Origin: Populus alba
Lineage: Eukaryota; Streptophyta; Magnoliopsida; Malpighiales; Salicaceae
Length of the DNA: 64,000 nucleotides
Assembly: GCF_005239225.2 (NCBI RefSeq)
Contig: NC_133295.1
Span: forward strand, 2,294,001 to 2,358,000
Direction of reading: 5' to 3'
A program made the position numbers and the translations under genes. This document shows, one piece after another, positions 35,895 through 46,712 of the stretch. Numbering within the stretch: position 1 is the stretch's first letter; the number at the start of each line of letters is the position of its first letter. The notes under the pieces were generated by a model. The model saw only the letters and a list, made by a program, of their open reading frames with translations. It was not told the origin of the DNA and ran no database searches.

Positions 35895-36361
35895 TGTTGG
35901 GAAATCCGACCGGTGATGTACTGATAGTTGTTTATTGAAGGCTTAGCATACTAATACAATATTTAACGTGGTTCGGTAAATTACTTATATCCACGGGAAA
36001 GATTAATATTATTAGAGATAGAAAAAAAATACAAAACAAATATATAAAAAAGAAAAATCACATCCACTCTAACTCAACTTCCAGCTCACACACACTGCTA
36101 CATATGACAGTAGAATTGCTGCCCATGATAGCAGCTTCTTTTTCTCTCTTCTTCTCTTCACTTCACTCTTTCATTTTGCTCTTTAAAATCATGTCTCTTT
36201 TATAGGCATTAATGGTGCTACTCCAGCTCATTTTCATTAATGATAATTACCTAACCTTTATCTATTTTGTGACTTTGGTTGCTGTACCAGTAATTTTCTT
36301 TGAAAATGGAAGAAGAAGAGGGCTGCCAATGCTGCCACGTAATATTGGCAATATCCCAACA
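35895..36361. mobile_element. Solo LTR, 467 bp, with perfect 5-bp target duplication (Copia-type?)
   Basis: The element begins TGTTGGGAAATC and ends ATATCCCAACA, with 8-bp inverted ends TGTTGGGA/TCCCAACA. It is flanked by GTAAG on both sides (35890-35894 and 36362-36366). A TATA-like 'tttatagg' lies at 36198-36205. The TGTTGGGA start and short length are typical of Copia LTRs. No internal domain or second LTR is present. The ORF at 36212 lies in the LTR and is not a gene. Confidence 0.88.
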
Positions 36362-36366
36362 GTAAG

Positions 36367-36925
36367 GTCTGTTGTTAATGCTAATTATGCAATTTCAGAT
36401 GTCTTAAGGTTCAAATAAACAAGTTTCAGATTACCACAGCAATGCAACGAAGGCACACTACACACCATTTTACACATAATTCCACGACTGCAAACACAAA
36501 CCAGTGCCATGCATTCTCATTTTTATGGTAGATCATGAGAACGTTAGCATGATAACAGTGATGAATAATGTTCACAGAAGCATGTTACATTCATAGTTTG
36601 TTGCAGTTGGTCCCATTATAGACTAACAATAGGTGCCATATTTTGTCATCAATTGAAGTCAACCGTCATCACCCCCACCTTCACATGCAAGATTCGTATG
36701 ATTCTTCATCCTCTGCACAGCTCCAGTTCCTTTCAGCACAATCGTTGCCACTTTCTTGTCTTGATAGCTATTTCTTGCTAATCAATTGTCAAGGCATTTA
36801 TAGCAAAAATTTCCCTGCCGCTAAAAAAAAACAAAAAACAATTATAGTTTGGATTTCCATCTCCCAAAATTTAATCAACCAGCAAATGAAATGATAGAAG
36901 CTGTTTTTTTCAATGTTACTTTTAG
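36367..36925. other. Intergenic, no gene supported
   Basis: Contains an open frame at 36643-36894 without a recognisable domain. A His/Ser-rich stretch around 36660-36760 could be a relic, but I cannot assign it. Confidence 0.4.
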
Positions 36926-37115
36926 AATCTTGGGAAAACTATAGAACCTCTAAAGAGATAGGACTGAAATGGGGTGTTAAGGATGAGCTTGAAAAACTAA
37001 TTAAGGAGCACAGCTTCTGTTATCAAATCTATATATCTTGATGCAGCAAACAAAAAGCCAAGAGGTTAGCAGTTTATGATGCAGATGACTTGCCGGATGA
37101 TTTAGTTATTGCAGC
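36926..37115 (+). pseudogene. Relic of a CC-type NLR resistance gene (Rx N-terminal domain)
   Basis: The frame from 36958 reads IGLKWGVKDELEKLIKE, the signature of the Rx N-terminal coiled coil of CNL proteins. After a gap, YLDAANKK and, in another frame, AVYDADDLPDDL (37069 on) match the later LLDAEEK and DAVYDADDLLDDF landmarks of the same domain. In-frame stops (TAG and TAA near 36943-36955, and TAG near 37066) and the missing spacing show decay. No NB-ARC or LRR follows, so only about 60 codons' worth survives. Confidence 0.65.
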
Positions 37116-37200
37116 TGGTTAGACTATGGTTTTTGGAATCCTGCTACCAGACAGTTCAAGAAAGTGAAAGAGGCCAGTCAGTGTTTTGAGGTTGTCCAAA
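37116..37200 (+). pseudogene. Fragment of an F-box gene
   Basis: The frame reads FWNPATRQFKKVKE, matching the LWNPATRKFKYVKH block of the intact F-box gene at 39.9 kb. Over 36 bases the DNA is about 85% identical. It abuts the NLR relic. A possible further scrap near 37640-37660 shares 'accaaacaatcttga' with the 3' end of the intact gene. Confidence 0.55.
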
Positions 37201-37668
37201 TCCTGAATTACATTATGTTTAAAATACTCAAATTTAACATGCAATAGACTTGAAGGACTAATTTGTACTTTTTAAAAGAGAAATACCCTATCCTGAATAA
37301 GTACATTTAAATTTTGATAAATCAAGTCTTCAAAAAGAAATTCATTGATTAATCTTCAGGTCCACCTAGTAATTTATAAAGCTCCTATTGTGACGTTTTT
37401 TTTTCTGCTTTTATAATGTCTGTTATTTTTGACTAAATCTCAGAAAGAAAAGAAGTCATCGTCCACCATGAGAAAAATAAAGGATGTTTCATCATCCACT
37501 ACTGGACGGTATGCTTTGTATAGAAAATTAATCTCTCAATGGTCATCTGTTGAATGATCAGAAACGCGGTTTTGAAACTTCAAACAGGAAGCCAAGACTC
37601 ATTATAAGTAAGAGGCCCTAAAAGTTCATCCCTACACGACCACCAAACAATCTTGAGAGTGTAACGAA

Positions 37669-38262
37669 ATGCTCAGGCTTCCTCGGATTGCTGCTTCAAG
37701 GGCTTTGCTTGTGGCTTACGTATTACTGTTATCAACAATAATATGTTCTTACTTTCTGTTTACAGAAGCAAGAATTTCTGGTTTCTCAGTTATTCAAGGT
37801 GCGAAAGTAATTAAAGTAATAATATGTTATTTCTCTCCTCTGATCTACTCGTATCCCTAGTTTCTTTTGATAATGAGGTAATAACCTCGACTATTCCTTT
37901 TCAGCCTAGGCTTACGGCTAGTATAGATAAGATTGTTAAGTTTGTGTTTCAGAAAACTATTTAAAAAGAAAAATCTAGTAATAAAACTTTGAATTAGAAT
38001 TTCTGTACAATGACACTAATCACACTAATCAGCGGAATTCTGTGCTTGTTTTCTTCATGTATTATTTTTATCTGCGTCAAATATCCCTAGGAGTTTTTCA
38101 GTTCTATGTACTGTGTTTTGGCTTCTCATTTTATTTCTAACATTTTCTCTGTACCAACGGCATTGAATGACAGAAAATCTTCCGGTGCATCGGAGCGCAA
38201 GGGAAATACCTATTCAGATCTCTTCTCCCGCAACAAGTCCACCACGTGGACACCATGGATGA
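37669..38262 (+). CDS. Possible two-exon secreted small-peptide gene
   Basis: ATG 37669 opens a typical signal peptide: Arg-rich start, hydrophobic core about residues 13-33, then TEAR as a likely cleavage region. A GT donor at 37799 and an AG acceptor ending at 38173 join exon 1 (37669-37798) to exon 2 (38174-38262), giving 72 residues. The tail is Pro/Ser-rich with basic residues and ends ATSPPRGHHG, faintly like the SGPS-x-R-G-x-GH ends of PIP-type signalling peptides, but not a match to any family I can name. Other donors (37810 region) would put exon 2 in a different frame with no better product. The signal peptide is persuasive; the gene model is a guess. Confidence 0.3.
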
Positions 38263-39780
38263 AGTACTAAGAGAAGAGAAGACGCAGCGGGACAGGTCTT
38301 GGATGGGGGTAACGCTGGAAAATAAAAATAAAAAACAAAAACACGGGCTGTATTCAATTAAGTGTAACTCATGATGAATACATAGAATGTTTGTTGTAAG
38401 CAATAATATTGTATGAATTTCTGTCAGAAGGCCCTGGAAAATGAAGTCAAATCAGTTGCACAGCTTTCCAACAATATTCATATTCTTAAACCTGTCCTGT
38501 CCTGTCCTGAAGCAGAGAAGTATTTATGTGTAGTTTGGTGTTTGAGTGTTTTCTTTAATGGTGATATATACTCAATCTAGTGGCAAACACTACAGTTTCC
38601 TCTTCCAAATCTTCCCTTTCTCCAAAAATTAATCTTTGCCATTGTTGAAGCAAATCTGCACCAAGAAAGGCCCCACAGCTGGCTATTATATTCCAAAAAT
38701 TACAAGCCACTAGATCTAATAAATTAAGAAGGATATGATCTATAATTTCTGACCTAGCTAGAGTTCCAAAATTCATATATATTTTTGGAGGATAAACCAT
38801 CTACAAGTGACACGGCAATAGAACTCCAGTCTGTTTATGCATAATTTATGAATTATAAACAATTCCTGTGTTTACATTTTGTTTTGACAAGAAATACACG
38901 ACAGTTTCCTTCATTATTGAGATTCTTCTTTTTTTTTCCCCTGTAATTTTGGTTGGATCATGATGCTTAAATTTTAAAAACAATTAATTTGTATGTGAAG
39001 TTAATCAAGAATATCAGGTAAGTTGATGATCAGAATCTCATTAGGATACATATTATCTTATTTTTTTATATTTTATTTCTGAGAAATCTTATCTTGTAGC
39101 CTCTCAAGGAGGATTATCAATAGCAAAAACATAGCACTCAACAGCAAAAAATATTAGAAATGCAAAAATATAAATTTATAAATTTAATTAAATAAAATCT
39201 ATTTTCAGAATAGGATATAAAAAGGAAAAGATAACATAATTAAATTATATTTTAATGAAAAAAACTAAATGTCGATTGCACCATATAACAATGGTAAAAT
39301 AATATTTATCATTGGATTCAATTGTCATTAACTTATTTATCAGGAGTCATGTTATATGAGTTCATTTAAATTTTTTGCACAATAAAATCATTTAAATAAC
39401 TTTAAAAGCAAAAAATTAAATAAAACTGACATGAGAGAGCAAAGAAAATATGCTCAAGTCTAAGGGCATTTTCTTGTGACTATTAAATATAAAAAGTTTC
39501 ATAATAACTTAATTGCTTGAAATATAATTTTGAATGGTGAACTAAATATATTTACCTAATTAAAACAAATACAATTTAATTAGCTTATAAAAAATACGAA
39601 GAAGATATAATTTTGTATTTTTGACTTTTAAGTTTGAATTACGTTTTCAACAGTATTATGTTAAGTTTAGAGTTCTTTTTATTATTTAACAATTGGGGTG
39701 AGATTGATAAACAGGAGAGTGAAATAACATTATCCAAATAAAAATAAAAAATAAATCGGCAATATATTTAACATATATAA
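38263..39780. other. Intergenic, no gene seen
   Basis: Includes a short (cctgt)n stretch near 38492-38510 and AT-rich sequence. Minus-strand ORFs here have no domain. Confidence 0.5.
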
Positions 39781-39791
39781 ATCCTTTGTTG

Positions 39792-39879
39792 AAACCCTAA
39801 ACTTATATATTGACATCAATATCTTTCTCCTTTCAACCCTACCTCCTCCTCCGATCCTCTCCATTAGTTGAAACCCTAA
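39792..39879 (+). promoter_or_regulatory. Two telo-boxes upstream of the F-box gene
   Basis: AAACCCTAA occurs at 39792-39800 and again at 39871-39879, 44-130 bp before the F-box start codon. The motif is seen; the function is inferred. Confidence 0.45.
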
Positions 39880-39922
39880 GCCTACTACTCTTCCCCATAA
39901 ATTCATCAAGAAATCCGTCCCC

Positions 39923-41146
39923 ATGAGCAGAGAAAATAAGGTTGATGGCTCTGTTTCCATCCTCCCCGAAGAGATTATCGGGGAAATTCTCATAAGACTA
40001 CCTGTCAAATCCCTACTCCGTTTCAAATCGGTGTCAAAAAACTGGTATTCTCTCATCACAAATCCTGAATTTATCCACGCCCACCTCCACAATTCCACCC
40101 AAAAACCCTCTGTCTTATTACGAGGATTCCGTTGGCCGGAACATTCCAGTGCCATATCATTGCTCCACCGCGAAGATAGCACAACTTTCCATTCTCTACA
40201 CATACCAGAATCCCTGATGTGTAATCATACCTTCATGAAAAATTATTTCTTAAACCCACAAATATCTCCTAGCCTTTCTTTTATTCTGATAGGTTCTGGT
40301 GGTGGTTTGCTCTGCATCAAGCTTTGTGACTACCATGGAGTAGACCATGTTTTGTGGAACCCTGCTACCAGAAAGTTCAAATACGTGAAGCATCCTCAGC
40401 AGGATTTCCGAGTTTTAATGGATGGGTTCGGGCATCATGGTAAGATGAACGATTACATGTTGGTGAAGATTGGACGGCTCTCTCACTCACCGAATTTCGA
40501 TGCTGTTGATGATAATCAAGTGCATGAGAAGGAAGAATGGAATTTTGTTCTTCGAGCTCTGGTTTACTCTTGGAGAACAGATTCCTGGAGACTGGTCTAT
40601 GATTGTAGGATGATAGCTGATGATTTTTGTCCACGTGGTCAAGCAGTGTATGTGAAGGGTGAGTTCTATTGGCACGTGGAAGGTTTACAGGACATTATCC
40701 TTGCATTTGATACGGCTAAGTATGTGTTTAGATGGATTAACTTCCCCCCTCGGAACCAGTCGACTCTGGTAGAGGTGAAGCTGGTTTCCGGTGGCATTAA
40801 GGGCTCGCTTGCTTGCTGTGTGTTTCCCTACAATGGCTCCACGTCCATAACAATGGATGTTTGGGTTGTAGATGAGGGTGGATCAGGCGTCGGCACTGAA
40901 GAGAGCTGGAAAAAATTCTTAAGCATACCATTTTCAGGAACTCTACACCAAGTAATTACGTGGGGAGATAAGGTGATCGTCAACGGAAAAGGGGATGGCC
41001 ACATCTTGATTTATGATGCGATTAGTCAAGAGATAATTTATGATTTTCTTAATCCCTATTTCAGTTCCTATCGTCTGGATGGTTATGTGGAAAGTCTAGT
41101 CTCAGTCGAGGGACCAAACAATCTTGAAGCAGAGCCACGTAGGTGA
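39923..41146 (+). CDS. F-box protein with F-box-associated (FBA) beta-propeller domain
   Basis: A single-exon ORF of 407 residues. The F-box lies at about residues 12-52 (LPEEIIGEILIRLPVKSLLR, then FKSVSKNWYSLI), the region that binds SKP1/ASK in SCF ubiquitin ligases. A conserved GSGGGLLCI segment and LWNPATRKFK (residues about 143-152) mark the FBA_1 type interaction domain, followed by WRTDSWR, FYWHV and ILAFD motifs of the repeated beta strands. The family includes CPR1/CPR30. The substrate is unknown, as usual for this large and fast-duplicating family. An F-box relic of the same type lies 2.8 kb upstream. The ATG at 39923 is the first in frame and has a good context. Confidence 0.92.
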   Translation: MSRENKVDGSVSILPEEIIGEILIRLPVKSLLRFKSVSKNWYSLITNPEFIHAHLHNSTQKPSVLLRGFRWPEHSSAISLLHREDSTTFHSLHIPESLMCNHTFMKNYFLNPQISPSLSFILIGSGGGLLCIKLCDYHGVDHVLWNPATRKFKYVKHPQQDFRVLMDGFGHHGKMNDYMLVKIGRLSHSPNFDAVDDNQVHEKEEWNFVLRALVYSWRTDSWRLVYDCRMIADDFCPRGQAVYVKGEFYWHVEGLQDIILAFDTAKYVFRWINFPPRNQSTLVEVKLVSGGIKGSLACCVFPYNGSTSITMDVWVVDEGGSGVGTEESWKKFLSIPFSGTLHQVITWGDKVIVNGKGDGHILIYDAISQEIIYDFLNPYFSSYRLDGYVESLVSVEGPNNLEAEPRR

Positions 41147-41764
41147 TAAAGGGGTAATTACCCCCTTAATTTTTTTTATGATTGTTTTGAATTATTTTTA
41201 AAGAAATAGGTATTGATTTGATTGTTTTGAATTAATTAAAGTTTATATTATTTTTTATTGAATTGATTACGGTATAGAATTAAATTTTTTCACGAGATCA
41301 ACAAGTAAACATTTTAATTGTTGTCAGTGAATAAAAATTGATATTTGCAAAATTAAAGGTTGGTTTTTTCTTAAAAAAAAAAAAAACTATTTTTTTGTTT
41401 TTAAAAATGATCTATCATGATAAATTTAAATTATCAATATTGTTCCATATCCATGCATTATGTACAGCATGCTACATGGTAATAGGGTGTGAAATGGGTT
41501 TTGATAAATTAATGTGTATTTTATTATAAATTTCATATGAAAGATTTACAATTATTATGTAATTGAACTGAATTTTATTATTATGAAAACTTAAAGAGAA
41601 TAATTATAATGTAAGTTTTCTCATTTTAAAAATATTTTTAAATTAATTTTGCTTTATATGAGTTAGTACATTTGTTTTGAATTAATTTTTAACGCATATT
41701 TACATAAATATTGTATTTGTTAATTAATTTTTCTCCTTCATTTAAAATACTCTGGCTGTTTCAA
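41147..41764. other. Downstream of the F-box gene, no gene seen
   Basis: Probable 3' UTR followed by AT-rich sequence. Confidence 0.5.
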
Positions 41765-42200
41765 TGACCCTTTTTTTTTTTACTTCGGTTCAATCTTATC
41801 TATGTGATTCTACCATCTTTTTCTTGTTGGTTATTATTTTATTTAAAGTTCATTATATAAATACTAGAAAAAACTTTTATTTTTTCAATATAGAATTGGA
41901 AGTCATTAGTATATATGCTCTATATTTACAAGAAACAAATTGTGTTTTTTTTAATATTGGATAAAAAATATTTTTAGTTTAAATACTTTAACTTATAATA
42001 AAAAGATAATATATTTTCAATATACTAATGGATAAAAAAACATTTTAAATTAATCTTTTAAACTTTATTATTTACAGCATATATAGTCTACATCAACACG
42101 GATTTGTTTATTAACTTTTTTATTTGGGATATTAAAATCTTCAAATATTTTTTTTTTATTTTTTTGGGTTGACCCAGCGTACCATCGTTTTGGGTTTAAT
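41765..42200 (+). repeat. Dispersed repeat shared with 28.1-28.5 kb, copy 2
   Basis: Collinear with 28066-28510 in the same orientation, including 'accatctttttctt', 'aactttatt' and the final '(g)ggttgaccca' versus 'ggttaactaa' end. No solo LTR interrupts this copy. Confidence 0.65.
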
Positions 42201-42379
42201 AACTATAATTATAAGAAGATAATCATATAAGACATGTCACTTACCGTCAAGTTTAAAGGTGATTTATCCGTCCCTTAAATATCTGTTAGGCTCTAGTCCA
42301 ACATTAGCCTAGTTAACTACCATAATAACCTTCATTATTAATTAAAACATTACTAGATGCGGGCCAATGCTACATCACA

Positions 42380-43500
42380 GGGTCCAATTATTTTTTTTTC
42401 ATGAAAAATAATGTTCAAGTGTCACAAATATGTTTTTAAAAAAGAAAAAAAAATCAATCATTTAGTTATAGATCCGACCAAGTCAAATAAATTAGTTTTA
42501 TTTTAATTAAATAATAAAAAAAATAAGTAAGCCATAGCAAATTGACCAAATTTTTTTTTAAAAAAAAAAACAATTACGATAACTTGAGAAAAAAAAAATT
42601 TCTATAAGAGAAAAAAAAAGATGCAGCTAAATTGTCAATTAAACATTGGAGGATAAAATTAGATAAAAAAAAAATCCAATCCAAGTCAATTTTGGTTAGC
42701 AATGCAAACCTATAACTTGAGTAATAAGGAGTGAGCTAACTCGAGTTAACCCATCTAACCCGCAACTTAGATCATGAAATTAAAATAAATCTATAAAAAA
42801 GAAAACAAAGAAAACCACAAAGTCCATTTTTTTAAAAGAAAAAAATAGTTTCAAATGATGATATTGAAAAAGAAAATAAGTCTTTTAAAAAAAGATATCA
42901 ACCCGCGTCAACTTTTCAAACCCGTGACCTGGGCCATTAGACCAGAAACATCATAACTAAAAAACTCAAACAAATAGTGAAATATAAAATCAGAAAAAAA
43001 TTATTTATTCAAAAGGATTAAAAAAAAATAACAATTAAAAGAATAAGGATAAAAAATAAAATAAAAAATAAATTAGAGAACAACTACTAGTTGCCTATTT
43101 TTCTTATTGTTAATGATGAAATTGAAAAGAAAAATCAATTTAACCAAAAAACAAAATTTTTTTTTAAAAAAAAGCAAGGATCAAATTGAAAAAAAAAAAA
43201 ATCACAAATTGAGATTAAATGATGAAATTGAAAACAAATAAAAAAATCTACAAAAAGGACAAAGAAAAAAATAAAAAAATAAGGACCAAATATATATATA
43301 TATATAACAAATTATTATTAAAGGATGAAATTAAAACAAACAAATAATTTTTCAAAAGGGCCAAAAAAAAAATTAAAAATAAAAAGAATTAAGATAAAAG
43401 TTGAAATATCAATAATTAAGAGGATAATTCTGTATTTTTAAATAGTTAACATGAATTTAAAAAAAGAAGAAAGAAAAAAAAAAAAAAAAAAAAAAAAGAG
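42380..43500. repeat. Purine-rich degenerate repeat region
   Basis: Plus strand is dominated by A with some G. Recurrent phrases such as 'gatgaaattgaaaa' and 'aaggaccaaa' suggest a degenerate tandem array. Two segments contain 'acccgc' and 'gttaaccc' words resembling poplar dispersed repeats. It ends in a poly(A) run of about 24 (43474-43497). No gene. Confidence 0.5.
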
Positions 43501-44774
43501 CATCGCCGATGAAACATGTACCAACCTTATTGGAAGATAATGCCCAAAGATTCTAACAATACAGTGGAAGAAGGTTTTTTTTAATAACTGGAAGTTGCTG
43601 TAGATGTGGCCAAAAGTGTAGGTGCCTCCCACACGTCAAAACTTTTCCTTTAAAATATTATTATTTTTTATTTATTAAAAGACTAATTTTCTCTTAATAA
43701 AGTTCATAATAACAAACCTAAACACTTTTTTTTTTAATAGGAACTAATCTTATCAAGTAAGCCCGACCTACTCAATCATACACAAACTTAAAATCCAGAT
43801 ATTTTAGGTAGCTCTTGATTAAAATGGAAGCAATGAAGTTAAAAGAGATCTTAAGATAGAACAAAAAAGGGGAAAATAATTATGTTTAGTAGTGATATTT
43901 TATCTTTATATTTTGTTTAATTAATTATGAACAAAATATGATAAAATATAAAAAAATTATTTTATTTTTAATATATATTTCCTCGCAAATACTAAAACAT
44001 AGCAAAAACAAGTCAAATTGGTAAATGTATAAAGCTCTGGAAAAACTATGCTCAAATGAATACATAGTCAATGAAATACAGTAAGTTATTTCAATGGCTT
44101 TTCCAGATTCTTAGGTGAATTTATATAGGAAAATAATTATATATTTTTTTTATGTGAAACATTTCTCCCGTTCTGAATCCTAAAATCCCTTTCCCAAAAA
44201 CGAATGGCTTGCTCGATCTTATATTCATCTTTGTTCTATAGTTTACGGGTGTCCATATTCTTTATCCAGCCAAGAAAATTATCTCTATATATCAAACTCA
44301 TCAATTAAGGATGTAACATGCCACATACCGATTCTTCTTGGGAAAAAAAAAAGTTTTTTAAAAAACCTATGATTGAAGAAAGATTTATTAAAGGGAAAAA
44401 TATTGTACAGCTATTGTAATATGTATTTCTTTTTATTCTGTTTATTGTTTTTTTATTGTATTTGCTAAGATTGAGGCAATCACAGTAATTGTTATTGACC
44501 TTCTTAGAATAGATTATTTGCTTTTCTAGAATAAATTTTGCAATTTGTATAAATCACATGTATTACAGCCTTCTTAAGATATACAAGTTCATAATTCTTT
44601 CATTAAGAAATTGATTAGAAAAACATTAAGAAGAAAAAAGATTTACTTAATGTGAAAGTATTCTTGATCAAAAAGAGAAGAAGATGATTGTTGCTTTATA
44701 ACCCAAAACAATTAGGGTTATTTACTTAAAAAAGTGTGGAATAATTTTGAAATTAAATATTTTTTAAAATAATA
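43501..44774. other. Intergenic, no gene seen
   Basis: AT-rich sequence without coding signal on either strand. Confidence 0.5.
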
Positions 44775-44945
44775 TTTTAGGATACCAATGGAGGTTGGGG
44801 TCTACCGGTTGGGGGCTAGTCCTCTCATGAAGGCGAACACAGCTTAAGCCTCTCACATAGTAGTGGTGCCCACTATACGTCTTGCCCTTGAGCCACACCA
44901 AGAATTAGTCTCCTAACTCGGAAGAGGTAAGAGAAACCTTGTTCA
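44775..44945 (-). mobile_element. Candidate SINE or other inserted island
   Basis: A 170-bp island of near-balanced composition stands out from AT-rich surroundings. On the minus strand it has an A-box-like 'tggctcaaggg' and a B-box-like 'gtgttcgcctt', but these are about 65 bases apart, longer than usual. It could equally be another repeat type. Confidence 0.3.
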
Positions 44946-45389
44946 TAAAAGAAAAAAATTAGGATAAAACATAATATATATTATTTCTGCAAACATGCAT
45001 ATTCTATTTCTTCTATTTTCTTTTTTAAAATATTTAAATTTACTTTAAAATTAATTTTTTTTTGTTTTTTTAACAAAACATGTAATATTTATTTTTTTAA
45101 TCTTTGCTATCACATGAAAGTAACCAAATGCTATTTTAGAGCAACACTACATGAGTAACTAACAATACTTGTTCAATAAGAAAGAGAAAATAAAAAATAT
45201 ATTTTTTAATTTAAATAAAAATATTTTTGTGAACATATATATGATTTTTTTCTTTCATTATTTTGAATGTGTGTATTGGTAGTTAATCAATTACTTGGAG
45301 GACAAATCAGATAATCAAATTAAAATTAAATAAAAAACACTAAAAATTTCCTTTTTGTAAGTATTAATTAATTATATAAGACCATAAAA

Positions 45390-45585
45390 AAATGTTAATG
45401 TAGTTATTTTTTAAAATATTTTTTATTTAAAAATATATTAAAATAATATATAAATATATATTTTAAAAAATTATTTTTAATATTAATATATCAAAATAAT
45501 TTGAAAATATTTAAAAATATTAATTTAAAATAAAAAAATAAAAAAATATATTTTTATTTAAAATATTTTTATAACACAAAAACAA
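45390..45585. repeat. AT-rich MITE-like repeat, copy J
   Basis: Contains 'attatttttaatattaatat' and 'caaaataatttgaaaat' in the same order as the other copies of the family. It lies only about 50 bp upstream of the lipid kinase TATA box, so it forms part of the promoter region. Confidence 0.5.
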
Positions 45586-45635
45586 TAACTCCATAAATCA
45601 CCTCACCCTCCGTCAGAAGCCATCGTCTCCATTAC

Positions 45636-45643
45636 TATAAATA
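45636..45643 (+). promoter_or_regulatory. TATA box of the lipid kinase gene
   Basis: A perfect TATAAATA, placing transcription start near 45665-45670. The presumed 5' UTR contains a local duplication of 'cactgttcatct(a/c)tct' (45659 and 45725). Confidence 0.7.
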
Positions 45644-45765
45644 GCCCACAGCTTAGAACACTGTTCATCTATCTAGAAACATTTTAAAAGAACCAAAGTA
45701 CAGAGAGAAAGTAAACATTTTAAACACTGTTCATCTCTCTCGATTTAATTTTCAAAATCGAAAAA

Positions 45766-46616
45766 ATGACGAGAAAAAAATTCAAAAAAAAATTAAATCT
45801 CTCTTCTTTTTCTTATGATCATCGTCATTTCACATTCAATTTCAGCTTCTTCAGGTGATGAATTTTGGATTTTGTTTTTAATTTGTTTTGGATTTTTTTT
45901 TTTTTATCAATTTTGGTTTGATGTTTGTATGTTTATTAGTTTTATTTTTTTTTGTTAAATGAGAAGATGCGAAGGAAATTGACGGATCAGAGATAGAAGA
46001 AGAGTTTTTATTTGATTTCTTATGTTACGATCGTGTTGTGAGTAATCTGTTTGGTTACCAAGAAAATCCGAGAAAAATTGAAGATATTCGATAAGATTTT
46101 GAGAAATTTAATTTAATTTGAATGTATTAGGTTGTTAGCTTGATTTCTGATTCAAAAATAGGAAATTGAGAAAATAAAGAGTCAATTACTTATGGTTTTA
46201 TTTTGTAATTTATTGTCTTGGTGAGGTTATGAGTTTGATTTATGGTTCAAAATGTTGGAAATTGAGAAAATAAATATTCAATTATTGATGTTTTTTTCTT
46301 TAATTTTTTTTTTTTTTCATTTAATTAAATAATACTCGAATGGATCTAAATAGTTAGGCTTTTTTGGTTTTGATGAGGATATAAAATTTTATTGTTTCTA
46401 ATTGAAGATATTGTTTTCTCTTGCAGGGATTATATTGAAGTGATTGACGAAAGTATTGATCTTTCACAAGAAGAGAATCCGGTGATAGGTCCACACTTTG
46501 GAACCTTTAGCTTGAATAGTTTGATGAAAGTATTGTTTCTTTGGGTTTTGACGTGTGTCTACCCGGGTTTTTGTGGAAAATGGGGATTTTTATTCTTGGA
46601 TCTTGCTCTTGGTTAG
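45766..46616 (+). promoter_or_regulatory. Splice-spanning upstream ORF in the lipid kinase leader
   Basis: The first ATG after the TATA box is at 45766. It reads 89 bases to a good donor (exon end 45854, GT 45855). A 572-bp leader intron ends at AG 46425-46426, and the frame continues in phase to TAG at 46616, giving 92 residues: a Lys/Phe-rich start, an acidic middle (DYIEVIDESIDLSQEE) and a hydrophobic end. It stops 96 bp before the kinase ATG. A shorter uORF (ATG 46524) shares the end. Leader splicing is inferred from consensus sites; no homologue is recognised. Confidence 0.4.
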
Positions 46617-46712
46617 GAGGTTTGGAATGAATTTGGGGTTTATTGTAAAATTTAGGATTTTGGAGTTTTATATTAGTGTAAGAAGCTAGGATTTAGATTG
46701 ACAGGACTAACA

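Noticed and set aside
37069..37110. DDLPDDLVI read as the start of an F-box (LPDDLVIEIL)
   Set aside because: The preceding AVYDA and the GVKDELEKL upstream fit the Rx coiled-coil domain better; the F-box homology only begins at WNPATR.
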